A stretch of 64,000 nucleotides of DNA from assembly GCF_014196525.1 (NCBI RefSeq), contig NZ_JACIDX010000017.1, positions 1 through 64,000 on the forward strand. The letters run 5' to 3'. Shown in pieces: positions 55,649 to 64,000 of the stretch (its first letter is position 1; each line of letters begins with the position of its first letter). This DNA comes from Novosphingobium sediminicola. GTDB lineage: Bacteria; Pseudomonadota; Alphaproteobacteria; Sphingomonadales; Sphingomonadaceae. Below the pieces are notes generated by a model. The model saw nothing but the letters and a program-made list of their open reading frames with translations. It was not told the origin of the DNA and ran no database searches. Made by a program: the position numbers and the translations under genes.

Positions 55649-58039
55649 ATGACTCACGCGATTTCCTCCCCCGCAATTGGCGAACTGAGCATCTGGTCGG
55701 TGCTGGGCCTTTCCGGCCAAGGCTCAGAGGAATGGGCGCGCCTGCGCGGGCTGCAATATTCCCAGCTTGCGCTGGTGGCGCGCGCCCGCATCTGGGCGCA
55801 AGCGCTGGCCGCGATTGTTTCGGTCCTGCTGTTTGCCCCCTATGTCAGCCATCCGATGATCGGTGGCTGGCTGGGCGCTTTGTGCGCTTCGTTAACCTAT
55901 AGCGTGCGCAACGAAGGGCAATTGAGCGACGCCGACCGGCGCGGCATGTCCAGCAATGAATTCCGCCGCCAGGCTATGGGCACGATCATCAATGCGATGG
56001 TCTGGGCCTCGCCGCTGCTGTTTTTCCTGCCGCAGGCGCCGGTCCATCTGCGCTATGAATTCTGGACCGTGCTGGCGATGCTGATGACCGTTTCGGCGGT
56101 GATCGTGCCCACGGTGCCTTTGTCCACGCTGCTGTTTTCCACGATTGTCGGCTGCGGCTCGGTAGTGGGCTTTTTCACGCTGTTGCAACCGGGCATGGCG
56201 GGCGTGGCGGCGCTGTTCGTGGCCAGCATTGCGCTGGGCACGATCGAGGCTTCGCGCCATTTCCTTGCCTCGCGCCTTGCGGTGGCGGGCATGGCCGAAC
56301 GCAACGAGGTGGTCAGCCTGCTGCTGCGCGAATTTGACGAGGATGAGGCCGACTGGCTGTGGCAGACCGATGCCCAGCGCCGGGTGCGCGCGGTGTCGGC
56401 CCGTTTTGCCGAAGCGATGGGCATGGCGCCCAGCGAGATCGAAGGCTCGGGCTTTCTCTCGCTGTTGCTGGGGCCGGGCGGCGATCCGCGCTCGGGCGAG
56501 GGACGCGGGATTGAGCGCGGCACGATCCCCGGCTTGATGGAGCTGGAAGAGAAGTTCAAGGCGCGCGAGAGCTTCTCGAACCTGCTGGTGCGGGTGATGG
56601 TGCAGGGCACGCGGCGCTACTGGTCGCTGTCGGGCGCGCCGCGTTTTGACGATGCTGGCGCTTTTATAGGCTTTCGCGGCGTTGCCTCGGATGTGACCGA
56701 GCAGCAGGAAACCAGCGAAAAGATCGCCTATCTGGCGCGTTATGACACGCTGACCGGCCTGCCCAATCGCATGATGGTGATCGATGCGCTGGAAAATGCG
56801 CTGGTGGCCGCGCGTGAGGGCGATGGGCAATGCGCCTTCCTGATGATCGACCTTGACCGGTTCAAGGCGGTCAATGACACGCTGGGCCATCCGGTGGGCG
56901 ATCAGTTGCTCAGTCAGGTGGCCGAGCGTTTGAAAGTGTTGATGACGCCCAATTCGCTGTGCGGGCGGCTGGGCGGCGATGAATTTTGCGTGGTGCTGCG
57001 TCAGGCCAATGAGCGCACGCTGGTGGCCCGTCTGGCGCAGGCGATCATTGCCGATCTTTCCCAGCCCTATTTCGTCGACGGCCATGAATTGACGATCGGC
57101 GCCTCGGTCGGATCGGCCTTCGGCCCGGTCGATGGGGGCAGCGTGCCTGCGCTGATGCGCAATGCCGATTTCGCGCTCTATCGCGCCAAGCGCAACGGGC
57201 GCGGGATGCATTCGGCCTTTGACGAAGCGTTGCGCGCCGAGGCCGAGGCACGCGCATGGTTGGAAGAAGCCCTGCGCGCGGCGGTTGAGCGGCAGGAATT
57301 TGAGATGTTCTATCAGCCGGTGGTTGATGCCCGCAGCGAGCGTCTGGTGGGTTTCGAATCCCTGCTGCGCTGGAACAGCCCGGAACTTGGCCGGGTTTCG
57401 CCCGACCGCTTCCTCTCGCTGGCCGAAGACACACGCCTGAGCTTGCCGATTGGCGCATGGGTGTTGAAAGAAGCCTGCCATCAGGTTGCGCAATGGCCCG
57501 GAAACCTGCGCGTTTCGGTCAATGTTTCGGATAAGCAGGCGCTGGACCCGGCCTTTATCGACCATGTCGTCACTGCGCTGGCGGTCAGCAATCTGGCCCC
57601 GCAAAGGCTGGAAATCGAGGTGACCGAGAGCCTGTTTCAGCGCGATCCCGCGCTGGCGCGCGCGACAATCGAACGGCTGACGGCGCTGGGCTGCTCGGTA
57701 ATTCTGGACGATTTCGGCGCGGGTCAGGCCTCGGTCGCGATCCTGTGCGAGATGCGTTTCGATGCGATCAAGCTGGACCGGGCGCTGATGAAGGGTGCGG
57801 CTTCGGGCAATGCGGAAAGCATGGCGATGATCCGTGCGGCCGTGGCGATTGCCGACAGTCTGGAAATGATCACCATCGCCAAGGGTGTCGAGACCCCGCA
57901 AGAGCTGGAAATCGCCTGCAAATTGGGTTGTCGTCGCCTTCAGGGGCTGGCCTATGGCGATGCGCGCGGGGTGGAGGAAGTGCAGGATCTGTTCGGCACG
58001 CGCCCTGTGCCTGTTGCCCAAGAAGAAAGGGCAGGCTGA
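55649..58039 (+). CDS. Membrane GGDEF-EAL cyclic-di-GMP protein
   Basis: This 796-residue protein has an N-terminal membrane part (about residues 45-215) with several hydrophobic helices. A PAS-like region follows (about 230-345, ADWLWQTDAQRRVRAVSARF, FIGFRGVASDVTE). The GGDEF domain has intact RLGGDEFCV (442-446). In the EAL domain EAL reads ESL (Glu570 kept), DDFG-x-G is present (DDFGAGQAS), and the usual AEGVET reads AKGVET. The cyclase core looks active; the phosphodiesterase is altered at some positions. It stands alone upstream of purQ. Confidence 0.9.
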   Translation: MTHAISSPAIGELSIWSVLGLSGQGSEEWARLRGLQYSQLALVARARIWAQALAAIVSVLLFAPYVSHPMIGGWLGALCASLTYSVRNEGQLSDADRRGMSSNEFRRQAMGTIINAMVWASPLLFFLPQAPVHLRYEFWTVLAMLMTVSAVIVPTVPLSTLLFSTIVGCGSVVGFFTLLQPGMAGVAALFVASIALGTIEASRHFLASRLAVAGMAERNEVVSLLLREFDEDEADWLWQTDAQRRVRAVSARFAEAMGMAPSEIEGSGFLSLLLGPGGDPRSGEGRGIERGTIPGLMELEEKFKARESFSNLLVRVMVQGTRRYWSLSGAPRFDDAGAFIGFRGVASDVTEQQETSEKIAYLARYDTLTGLPNRMMVIDALENALVAAREGDGQCAFLMIDLDRFKAVNDTLGHPVGDQLLSQVAERLKVLMTPNSLCGRLGGDEFCVVLRQANERTLVARLAQAIIADLSQPYFVDGHELTIGASVGSAFGPVDGGSVPALMRNADFALYRAKRNGRGMHSAFDEALRAEAEARAWLEEALRAAVERQEFEMFYQPVVDARSERLVGFESLLRWNSPELGRVSPDRFLSLAEDTRLSLPIGAWVLKEACHQVAQWPGNLRVSVNVSDKQALDPAFIDHVVTALAVSNLAPQRLEIEVTESLFQRDPALARATIERLTALGCSVILDDFGAGQASVAILCEMRFDAIKLDRALMKGAASGNAESMAMIRAAVAIADSLEMITIAKGVETPQELEIACKLGCRRLQGLAYGDARGVEEVQDLFGTRPVPVAQEERAG

Positions 58040-58082
58040 CCGTCTGGTCAACCCGCCCTTCTAAACGCTTCGGTCTGAGCGA

Positions 58083-58754
58083 TCAGGCGCTCAGCAGCGC
58101 CTTGGTCACGCCTTCAAACAGCGCGCGACCGTCGATGCCGCCCTGCGCCGCTTCGATGAAGCGTTCCGGGTGGGGCATCATGCCCAGCACATTGCCGCCC
58201 TCGTTCAGCACGCCCGCGATGTTGCGGGCCGAGCCGTTGACTTCCTCGGCATAGCGGAACGCCACGCGGCCTTCGCCTTCGAGGCGGTCAAGCGTGGCAT
58301 CGTCGGCAAAGAAATTGCCATCGTGATGCGCCACGGGGATCGTGATCGTCTGACCCTTGAGATAGCGATGCGTGAAGGCGCTGGTGTTGTTTTCCACCGT
58401 CAACTTCACTTCGCGGCAGACAAAGCGGATGCCGGCATTGCGCATCAGCGCGCCGGGCAGCAGGCCTGCCTCGGTCAACACCTGAAAGCCGTTGCACACG
58501 CCCAGCACCTTGACGCCGCGATTGGCCGCTTCGATCACGGCACGCATGATCGGGCTGCGGGCAGCCATCGCGCCGCTGCGCAGATAGTCGCCATAGGAGA
58601 AACCGCCGGGCAAGGCGATGAAGTCCAGACCTTCGGGCAGGGCGGCGTCGCCATGCCAAACGCGGTGAACCTCGCCGCCGCAGACCTGTTCGACGGCCAC
58701 GGCCATGTCACGGTCGCAATTCGATCCGGGGAAGGTGATGACTGCCGAACGCAT
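58083..58754 (-). CDS. purQ: FGAM synthase glutaminase subunit
   Basis: This 223-residue PurQ of the three-subunit system has SAVITFPGSNCDRDMAVAVE, ALPGGFSYGDYLRSGAMAA, nucleophile Cys in VLGVCNGFQVLTEAGLLPGA, and the His-Glu pair in MMPHPERF. It supplies ammonia from glutamine to PurL, not in the window. It lies three bases after purS, the normal partner. Confidence 0.95.
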   Translation of the reverse strand: MRSAVITFPGSNCDRDMAVAVEQVCGGEVHRVWHGDAALPEGLDFIALPGGFSYGDYLRSGAMAARSPIMRAVIEAANRGVKVLGVCNGFQVLTEAGLLPGALMRNAGIRFVCREVKLTVENNTSAFTHRYLKGQTITIPVAHHDGNFFADDATLDRLEGEGRVAFRYAEEVNGSARNIAGVLNEGGNVLGMMPHPERFIEAAQGGIDGRALFEGVTKALLSA

Positions 58755-58757
58755 GGC

Positions 58758-58988
58758 TTACACCCTCTCGATGCGATAGTTCTCGATCACGAGATTGGCG
58801 AGCAGCTTCTGCGCCATTTCTTCAAGCGCTGCATCGCTGACCGTCTCGTCCACTTCCAGCTCGATCAAACGGCCGGCGCGGACGTCGGAAACGCCCGAAA
58901 AGCCAAGGCCTTCGATGGCATGGTGGATCGCGCGGCCCTGCGGATCGAGCACCCCGTTCTTGAGGCTGACGTAAACGCGCACTTTCAT
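58758..58988 (-). CDS. purS: FGAM synthase subunit PurS
   Basis: This 76-residue PurS has VRVYVSLKNGVLDPQGRAIH, LGFSGVSDVRAGRLIELEVD and the C-terminal KLLANLVIENYRIERV. It bridges PurQ and the small PurL. Length is normal for the family (about 80). Confidence 0.94.
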   Translation of the reverse strand: MKVRVYVSLKNGVLDPQGRAIHHAIEGLGFSGVSDVRAGRLIELEVDETVSDAALEEMAQKLLANLVIENYRIERV

Positions 58989-59134
58989 CGCTGGGCGGCC
59001 TTTCTGTTATGGCACCCGATCGGGTGCGATGCACCGATGATGCATCATGGTAGAATCGGCCCCGCCTATGGCGCGCAATGGCGCAAAAGCCAAGGGGTAG
59101 GGGGCATTTTTGGCCTCAAAAAGCCCCCATCCGC

Positions 59135-60559
59135 TTAACGCCGTGCAATTGCGGCGCTATCCCCGCCAATCGCGCGATAGAGGCCGACCAGATTGCTGGC
59201 CCGCGTATATTGCGCCGAGACCAGCGTCTTTTCCGAGGAATAGAGCGATTGCTGCGCGGTCAACGCATCGAGCCATGTGCCGATCCCGCCTTCATAGCGG
59301 CGATTGACCAGACGGTAATTGTCGGACGCCGCATCGCGCCCGGCGCGCACGGCCTCGATCTGCGCCTCAATCGTGCCGCGCCGCGCCAGCACATTGGCCA
59401 CGTCGGCAAAGGCGCTCTGCACCGTCTTGCGATAGGTGGCCAGCGCCGCGTCGCGTTGGGCCTGGCTGACGCGATAGGACGCTTTGGCCGCCCCGCCCTT
59501 GAAGATCGGCCACGAGGCTGCCGATGTCAGACCCCATGCGAAATTCGCGGGCGAAAACAGGCTGGAGAGCGCGGTGGTGGCCACACCCGCCACGCCCGTC
59601 AGCGTGATCTTGGGATAGAGCGCCGCGCGCGCCGCATCGACATTGGCATAGGCCGAACGCAGCGAAAATTCCGCCTGCGCCACATCGGGGCGGCGCAGCA
59701 GGATCGAGCTATCCAGCCCCGCCGCGACCGGCGCCAGATGCGCGGCCGCATCGTCAATCGAGGCGGGCAGCAGATCGCCCGGCACATCATCGCCCACCAG
59801 CAGACGCAGCGCATTGAGATCCTGCGCCACCGCATTGGTCTGGGCCGCGACATCGGCCTGCGCTGTGCGCAGCGTCAGTTCCGCCTTGCGCTGATCGGCC
59901 AGCAGGCCAATCCCGCCATCCACCCGCCGCTTGGTCAGCGCCACGCTCTTTTCCGCGCTGGCCGCCGTATCCTGCGCCAGTTTCAGCAGGCTTCGATCCG
60001 CCGCATAGGTCAGCCAGCCATTGGCGACATTGGCGATCAGCGTCAGCCGCGTGGCGCGCGATCCGGCCTCGCTGGCCAGATAGGTGGCCTTGGCCGCCGC
60101 CGTCAGGCCGCGCACGCGTCCGAACAGATCGACCTCATAGCTGGCCAGAGTGCCGGTCGCGCTGGCGGAATCGCCCTTGGTGGTCGCCCCCGCCACGCGC
60201 GTGCCATCGCCGCCCGCATGGGTGAAACCGCCATTGGCGTCGATTTCCGGGAACAGCGCGCCGCGCTGCACCAGATATTGGTTCCGCGCCGTTTCGATAT
60301 TGGCAAGCGCCACGGCAAGGTCCTGATTCTTTGCCAAAGCAAGATCAATCACCTTGACCAGACGCGCATCGGCCAAAACCTGCGCATAGGAATAAGACGG
60401 CAGCGCCGCATCGCCGGGCAGGACATAGGCCTCGCCCTTGGGCCATGCGGCGGGGATGGGCAGAGGCGCGGCATCAGCGGGCTGATCGGCGCGCGGACGC
60501 GCCTGCAACCCACCGGGCAAAGCCAAAACCAAAGCCGCAATCAGGGAAAGGTTCTTCAT
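59135..60559 (-). CDS. RND efflux outer-membrane channel
   Basis: This 474-residue TolC/OprM-type (NodT family) protein has IETARNQYLVQRGALFPEID, ASYEVDLFGRVRGLTAAAKA, LLVGDDVP and the second repeat LLRRPDVAQAEFSLRSAYAN with WGLTSAASWPIFKGG. The signal peptide MKNLSLIAALVLALPGG is followed by LQARPR and has no lipobox Cys, although many OprM relatives are lipoproteins. It overlaps the pump gene by four bases and completes the tripartite pump. Confidence 0.9.
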   Translation of the reverse strand: MKNLSLIAALVLALPGGLQARPRADQPADAAPLPIPAAWPKGEAYVLPGDAALPSYSYAQVLADARLVKVIDLALAKNQDLAVALANIETARNQYLVQRGALFPEIDANGGFTHAGGDGTRVAGATTKGDSASATGTLASYEVDLFGRVRGLTAAAKATYLASEAGSRATRLTLIANVANGWLTYAADRSLLKLAQDTAASAEKSVALTKRRVDGGIGLLADQRKAELTLRTAQADVAAQTNAVAQDLNALRLLVGDDVPGDLLPASIDDAAAHLAPVAAGLDSSILLRRPDVAQAEFSLRSAYANVDAARAALYPKITLTGVAGVATTALSSLFSPANFAWGLTSAASWPIFKGGAAKASYRVSQAQRDAALATYRKTVQSAFADVANVLARRGTIEAQIEAVRAGRDAASDNYRLVNRRYEGGIGTWLDALTAQQSLYSSEKTLVSAQYTRASNLVGLYRAIGGDSAAIARR

Positions 60560-63500
60560 GCCACCACTCCATGATCGTCGGCTTTCTTGCGACGGAACTG
60601 ACGGAAACCGCCGCGCACCAGCACAAAGAACAGCGGGATGAAGAAAATCGCCAGACCCGTTGCCGTCAACATGCCGCCGATCACCGAAGTGCCGATTGCG
60701 ATGCGGGCATTGGCGCCCGCCCCGGTGGCAATGGCCAGCGGCAGCACGCCGAAGATGAACGCGCAGGACGTCATCAGAATAGGCCGCAACCGCATCCGCG
60801 CCGCATCCAGCACGGCCGTGATCGGGTCCTTGCCCGCCTTTTCGCCCTGTTCGGCAAATTCGATCATCAGGATCGCGTTCTTCGCCGCAAGACCCATCGT
60901 CGTCGTCAGGCCGATCTGCAGATAGACGTCATTCTGAAGCCCGCGCAGCGTGACCAGAGCGACCGCGCCCACCAGACCCACCGGAATGACCAGCAGCACG
61001 GCAAAGGGAATGCTCCAGCTTTCATACAGCGCGGCAAGGCAGAGGAACACCACCACCAGCGACACCGAATAGAGCAGCGGCGCCTGACCCGAGGACAGGC
61101 GTTCCTGATAGGAGGCGCCCGACCATGCGATCGACACATCGGGATATTGCGCGACCAGAGCCTCGAACGCATTCATCGCATCGCCCGAGGAATAGCCCTG
61201 CGAGGATTGGCCCGAGACTTCGAAATTGGGCGTGCCGGAGAAGCGATAGGTGGCGTTGGGGGCCTTGCTCCAGGTAAAGCTGGCGAAGGCCGAGAAGGGC
61301 ACCATCTTGCCGCTGCTGTTGCGCACCTGCCATTGCGACAGATCCTCAGGGCGCGAGCGGAATTCAGCATCGCCCATTACATAGACGCGCTTCACACGCC
61401 CGCGATCCACGAAGTCATTGACATAACGCCCGCCCCAAGCGGCGGCCAGCGTGGTGTTCACATCCGAAGGCGCAACGCCGAGCGCGGTCAGCTTGGCCGT
61501 GTCGGTGGTGATCTTCAGCGTCGGCTGATCGGGCAGGCCGGTCAGGCGAACGTTCGAGAGCTGGGGCAGCGTGCGCGCCTCGGCCAGAATTTCGTCGCGC
61601 AGCTTGCCAAAGGCCTCGGCATCCATGCCGCCGCTGTTCAGCACCTCGGCGGTAAAGCCGGTGGCCTGACCAAGGCCGCGCACAATAGGCGGTTGCAGCG
61701 CATAGAATTCCAGATCGCGATAGCCGCCGCTGATCGCAGCGGTCGCGCGGCGGGTGATGGCTTCGGCCGAATTTTCCGTGCCCTTACGCTGGTCCCAATC
61801 GGTCAGCGAGACGAAACCGCGACCCGCGTTCTGGCCGCTGCCGCCGCCTTGCGCGCCGCCCGCCACGACCAGCACGGCGTCGATGTTCTTCTTGTCGTGC
61901 TGGAGGAAATATTTCTCGATCGCCAGCTGTGCTTCCTGCGTGCGCTCCAGCGTGGCGCCGGCGGGCAACTGGAAGCTGATCTGGGCCATGCCCTGATCTT
62001 CCGAAGGCAGGAAGCCCGTAGGCATCCGCACAAACAGCACGACCAGTGCCACCAGCACCACGCCATAGGCCAGAATGGGGATCCGCTTATGCGTCGCGGC
62101 CCAGCTCGCCTTGGGGTGATACCATTCGAGCAGACGCCCGAAATAGCGCTCGAACTTGACCCGCATCCAATGGCTGGCCCGCCCGATCAACGAGGTTTCA
62201 TCCTCATCCTCCGGCCTTTGCAGGATCGTCGTGGTTAGCGCGGGCGAAAGCACCAGCGCCACCACCACCGAAAGCGCCATGGCCGAAACGATGGTCAGCG
62301 AGAACTGGCGATAGATCACGCCCGTCGAACCGCCAAAGAAAGCCATCGGCATGAACACCGCCGAGAGCACCAGCGCGATGGCGATCAGCGCGATGGAGAT
62401 TTCCTTCATCGATTCAATGGTCGCCTCACGCGGGGTCATGCCCGGATTTTCGGCCATCAACCGCTCGACATTTTCCACCACCACAATGGCGTCATCGACC
62501 AGCAGGCCGATGGCCAGTACAAGACCGAACAGCGTCAGCGTGTTGATCGAATAGCCCGCCACCGCAAAGATCGCGAAAGTGCCCAGCATCACCACCGGCA
62601 CCGCAATCGCCGGGATCAGCGTTGCGCGCCAGCTTTGCAGGAACACGAACATCACGATGACGACCAGCACAATGGCTTCGAACAGCGTTTCCACCACGTC
62701 GGCTACCGACTTGGAGATGAAGCGCGTCGAGTCATTGGCAAAGCCGTAGGTATAGCCCGCCGGGAAGCTCTTGGAGAGCTCAGCGAACTTGGCCTTGACC
62801 AGCTTGGCCGTGGCCAGAGCGTCCGCGCCCGGCGCCAGCGAAATGGCCAGCGCTGCCCCCGGATGGCCGTTGACGCGGCTGACCACGCCATAGGATTCCG
62901 AACCCAGTTCGATCCGCGCCACGTCCGACAGGCGCACCGTCGCGCCGCTGCTGGCGCTCTTCACCACGATCTGGGCAAATTCAGCCGGGCTGGTCAGACG
63001 CGACTGGGCCGTCACGGTGGCGTCCAGCATCTGACCCACAGGCGAGGGGACCGCGCCGATTTCGCCCGCCGCCACTTCTGCGTTCTGGGCGGTGATCGCG
63101 GTGATGATGTCGGAAGGCATCAACTGATTGGCGGCCAGCTTGTTCGGGTCCATCCAGACGCGCATCGCATATTGCGCGCCAAAACCGTTGGTCTGGCCAA
63201 CGCCCTCGATGCGCCCGATCGGCTCCTGCAACCGGCTCGCCAGAAAGTCGGAGACGTCGATGTTGGTCGTGCGGTCATAGGTGTCGGCCACATAGGCCAC
63301 GAGCAGGAAGTCGGGGTTCGACTTCGTCACGCGCACGCCCTGCTGCTGCACCACCGACGGCAGGCGCGAGAGGGCCTGCTGCACCTTGTTCTGGACCTGC
63401 ACCTGGGCGATATCGGGGTTGGTGCCTTTTTCGAACGTGGCCGAAATCGACACCGAACCCGACGAACTGGAGGTGGACGAGAAATAGAGCAGCCCGTCAA

Positions 63501-63714
63501 GGCCGGTCAATTGCTGCTCGATCACCTGCGTGACGCTGGTTTCCAGAATGGCCGCCGACGCCCCCGGATAGGTGGTGTTGATGTTCACCTGAGGCGGGGC
63601 AATGTCCGGAAACTGCTGCACCGGCAGGGTCGAAACCCCGGCGATACCGGCCAGCATGATGATGATCGCAATCACCCATGCAAAGATCGGACGGTCAATA
63701 AAGATGCGCGACAT
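60556..63714 (-). CDS. RND multidrug efflux pump, AcrB/MexB type
   Basis: This 1052-residue HAE-1 pump begins MSRIFIDRPIFAWVIAIIIM. The central proton-relay helix holds TLFGLVLAIGLLVDDAIVVV with the Asp-Asp pair, and AKNAILMIEFAEQGEKAGKD is in TM10 with its Lys. The two large periplasmic porter loops carry LTGLDGLLYFSSTSSSSGSV and related AcrB landmarks. It uses the proton gradient to expel hydrophobic drugs through the outer-membrane channel encoded downstream. The adaptor gene lies 18 bases upstream. Confidence 0.96.
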   Translation of the reverse strand: MSRIFIDRPIFAWVIAIIIMLAGIAGVSTLPVQQFPDIAPPQVNINTTYPGASAAILETSVTQVIEQQLTGLDGLLYFSSTSSSSGSVSISATFEKGTNPDIAQVQVQNKVQQALSRLPSVVQQQGVRVTKSNPDFLLVAYVADTYDRTTNIDVSDFLASRLQEPIGRIEGVGQTNGFGAQYAMRVWMDPNKLAANQLMPSDIITAITAQNAEVAAGEIGAVPSPVGQMLDATVTAQSRLTSPAEFAQIVVKSASSGATVRLSDVARIELGSESYGVVSRVNGHPGAALAISLAPGADALATAKLVKAKFAELSKSFPAGYTYGFANDSTRFISKSVADVVETLFEAIVLVVIVMFVFLQSWRATLIPAIAVPVVMLGTFAIFAVAGYSINTLTLFGLVLAIGLLVDDAIVVVENVERLMAENPGMTPREATIESMKEISIALIAIALVLSAVFMPMAFFGGSTGVIYRQFSLTIVSAMALSVVVALVLSPALTTTILQRPEDEDETSLIGRASHWMRVKFERYFGRLLEWYHPKASWAATHKRIPILAYGVVLVALVVLFVRMPTGFLPSEDQGMAQISFQLPAGATLERTQEAQLAIEKYFLQHDKKNIDAVLVVAGGAQGGGSGQNAGRGFVSLTDWDQRKGTENSAEAITRRATAAISGGYRDLEFYALQPPIVRGLGQATGFTAEVLNSGGMDAEAFGKLRDEILAEARTLPQLSNVRLTGLPDQPTLKITTDTAKLTALGVAPSDVNTTLAAAWGGRYVNDFVDRGRVKRVYVMGDAEFRSRPEDLSQWQVRNSSGKMVPFSAFASFTWSKAPNATYRFSGTPNFEVSGQSSQGYSSGDAMNAFEALVAQYPDVSIAWSGASYQERLSSGQAPLLYSVSLVVVFLCLAALYESWSIPFAVLLVIPVGLVGAVALVTLRGLQNDVYLQIGLTTTMGLAAKNAILMIEFAEQGEKAGKDPITAVLDAARMRLRPILMTSCAFIFGVLPLAIATGAGANARIAIGTSVIGGMLTATGLAIFFIPLFFVLVRGGFRQFRRKKADDHGVVA

Positions 63715-63732
63715 GACGCTTTTTCCCGTCTC

Positions 63733-64000
63733 TTACTTTGCTGAGGGCTTTTGGGGTGAGGACTTGTCGTGGGCCTTGATGCCCTGCGGCGTGCTGTCTG
63801 GCACGGCGATCACGACCTGACCCGGACGGATCTTGCCAAGGCCCTGTGTGATCAGCTTGTCGCCGGGTTTCAGGCCATCGGTGACCACCCATTGATCGCC
63901 GATCGTGCGGTCGGCGGTCACCTTGCGGATTTCCGCCTTGTTGCCCGTGCCCAGCACCATCACCGTGGCGCCCCCGCGCGGATCGCGGCTCAATGCGCCC
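63733..64000 (-). CDS. RND efflux adaptor (membrane fusion protein), 3' part
   Basis: Only the last ~89 codons are in the window. The visible part reads ATVMVLGTGNKAEIRKVTAD, then DQWVVTDGLKPGDKLITQGL and GKIRPGQVVIAVPDSTPQG, the membrane-proximal domain and tail of AcrA/MexA-type adaptors. It is the first gene of the leftward adaptor-pump-channel operon. The 5' end lies right of base 64000. Confidence 0.88.
   Translation of the reverse strand, partial: GALSRDPRGGATVMVLGTGNKAEIRKVTADRTIGDQWVVTDGLKPGDKLITQGLGKIRPGQVVIAVPDSTPQGIKAHDKSSPQKPSAK

Noticed and set aside
55892..58051. 719-residue minus-strand frame opposite the GGDEF-EAL gene
   Set aside because: Antisense shadow for the same reason.
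1..64000. CRISPR array, rRNA operon, IS element with transposase
   Set aside because: No regularly spaced direct repeats, rRNA sequence or transposase pattern was seen on either strand.

Overview
The window is high-GC DNA from an alphaproteobacterium of the order Sphingomonadales, most like Novosphingobium or Sphingobium. The evidence is a CpdR response regulator, a SapC-family protein, a permuted two-piece tmRNA with the tag ANDNEALALAA, and a family of intergenic inverted repeats. The identification rests on gene content and order; no search was run.

Positions 1-1944 hold three small rightward genes that look like stand-alone immunity or cargo genes, separated by a degenerate intergenic repeat. 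Positions 2046-22483 are an integrated phage-like element ending at a tRNA-Val(GAC) gene (22526-22600). Its plan is a mirror image of lambda. A central S24-type repressor (13133-13837) sits back to back with a small Cro-like HTH gene. A leftward operon carries a second HTH gene, coiled-coil and RusA-type genes, a primosome-loader-like protein, TerS, TerL, portal, Bbp19-like protein, scaffold, Epsilon15/BPP-1-type major capsid and Bbp16-like cement protein. A rightward early operon (16.8-22.5 kb) carries small early genes, a RecE-like nuclease, a RecT-like annealase, a C5-cytosine methyltransferase and the tyrosine integrase. Both control regions carry inverted repeats built on TTGGA/TCCAA. Cargo genes lie at 7143-7640 (inside the head operon, opposite strand), 13848-14833 (AT-rich) and 15198-16712. 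No tail or lysis gene is visible, so the element is a defective prophage, has its tail module left of base 1, or is a head-only satellite.

From 22.6 kb the DNA is ordinary chromosome: cpdR, an N-formylglutamate amidohydrolase-like gene, a candidate sRNA, SapC, a GlcD-like FAD oxidoreductase, a DEAD-box helicase, a frameshifted TonB-like gene behind a LacI regulator, a Nudix hydrolase, mscL, ssrA, roxA/ycfD, rluE and glcB. Next come the conserved leftward envelope cluster lptD-surA-pdxA-rsmA and the rightward pepA-holC-ndk group. The purine genes purN (fused to a YjbR-like domain) and purM stand divergent from a DUF2066-like gene and hdaA. Then follow cysE, a DUF2794 gene, an Asp/Glu racemase, gph, glmU-glmS, a membrane GGDEF-EAL protein and purS-purQ. 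An RND efflux operon, read leftward as adaptor, pump and outer-membrane factor, runs off the right edge.
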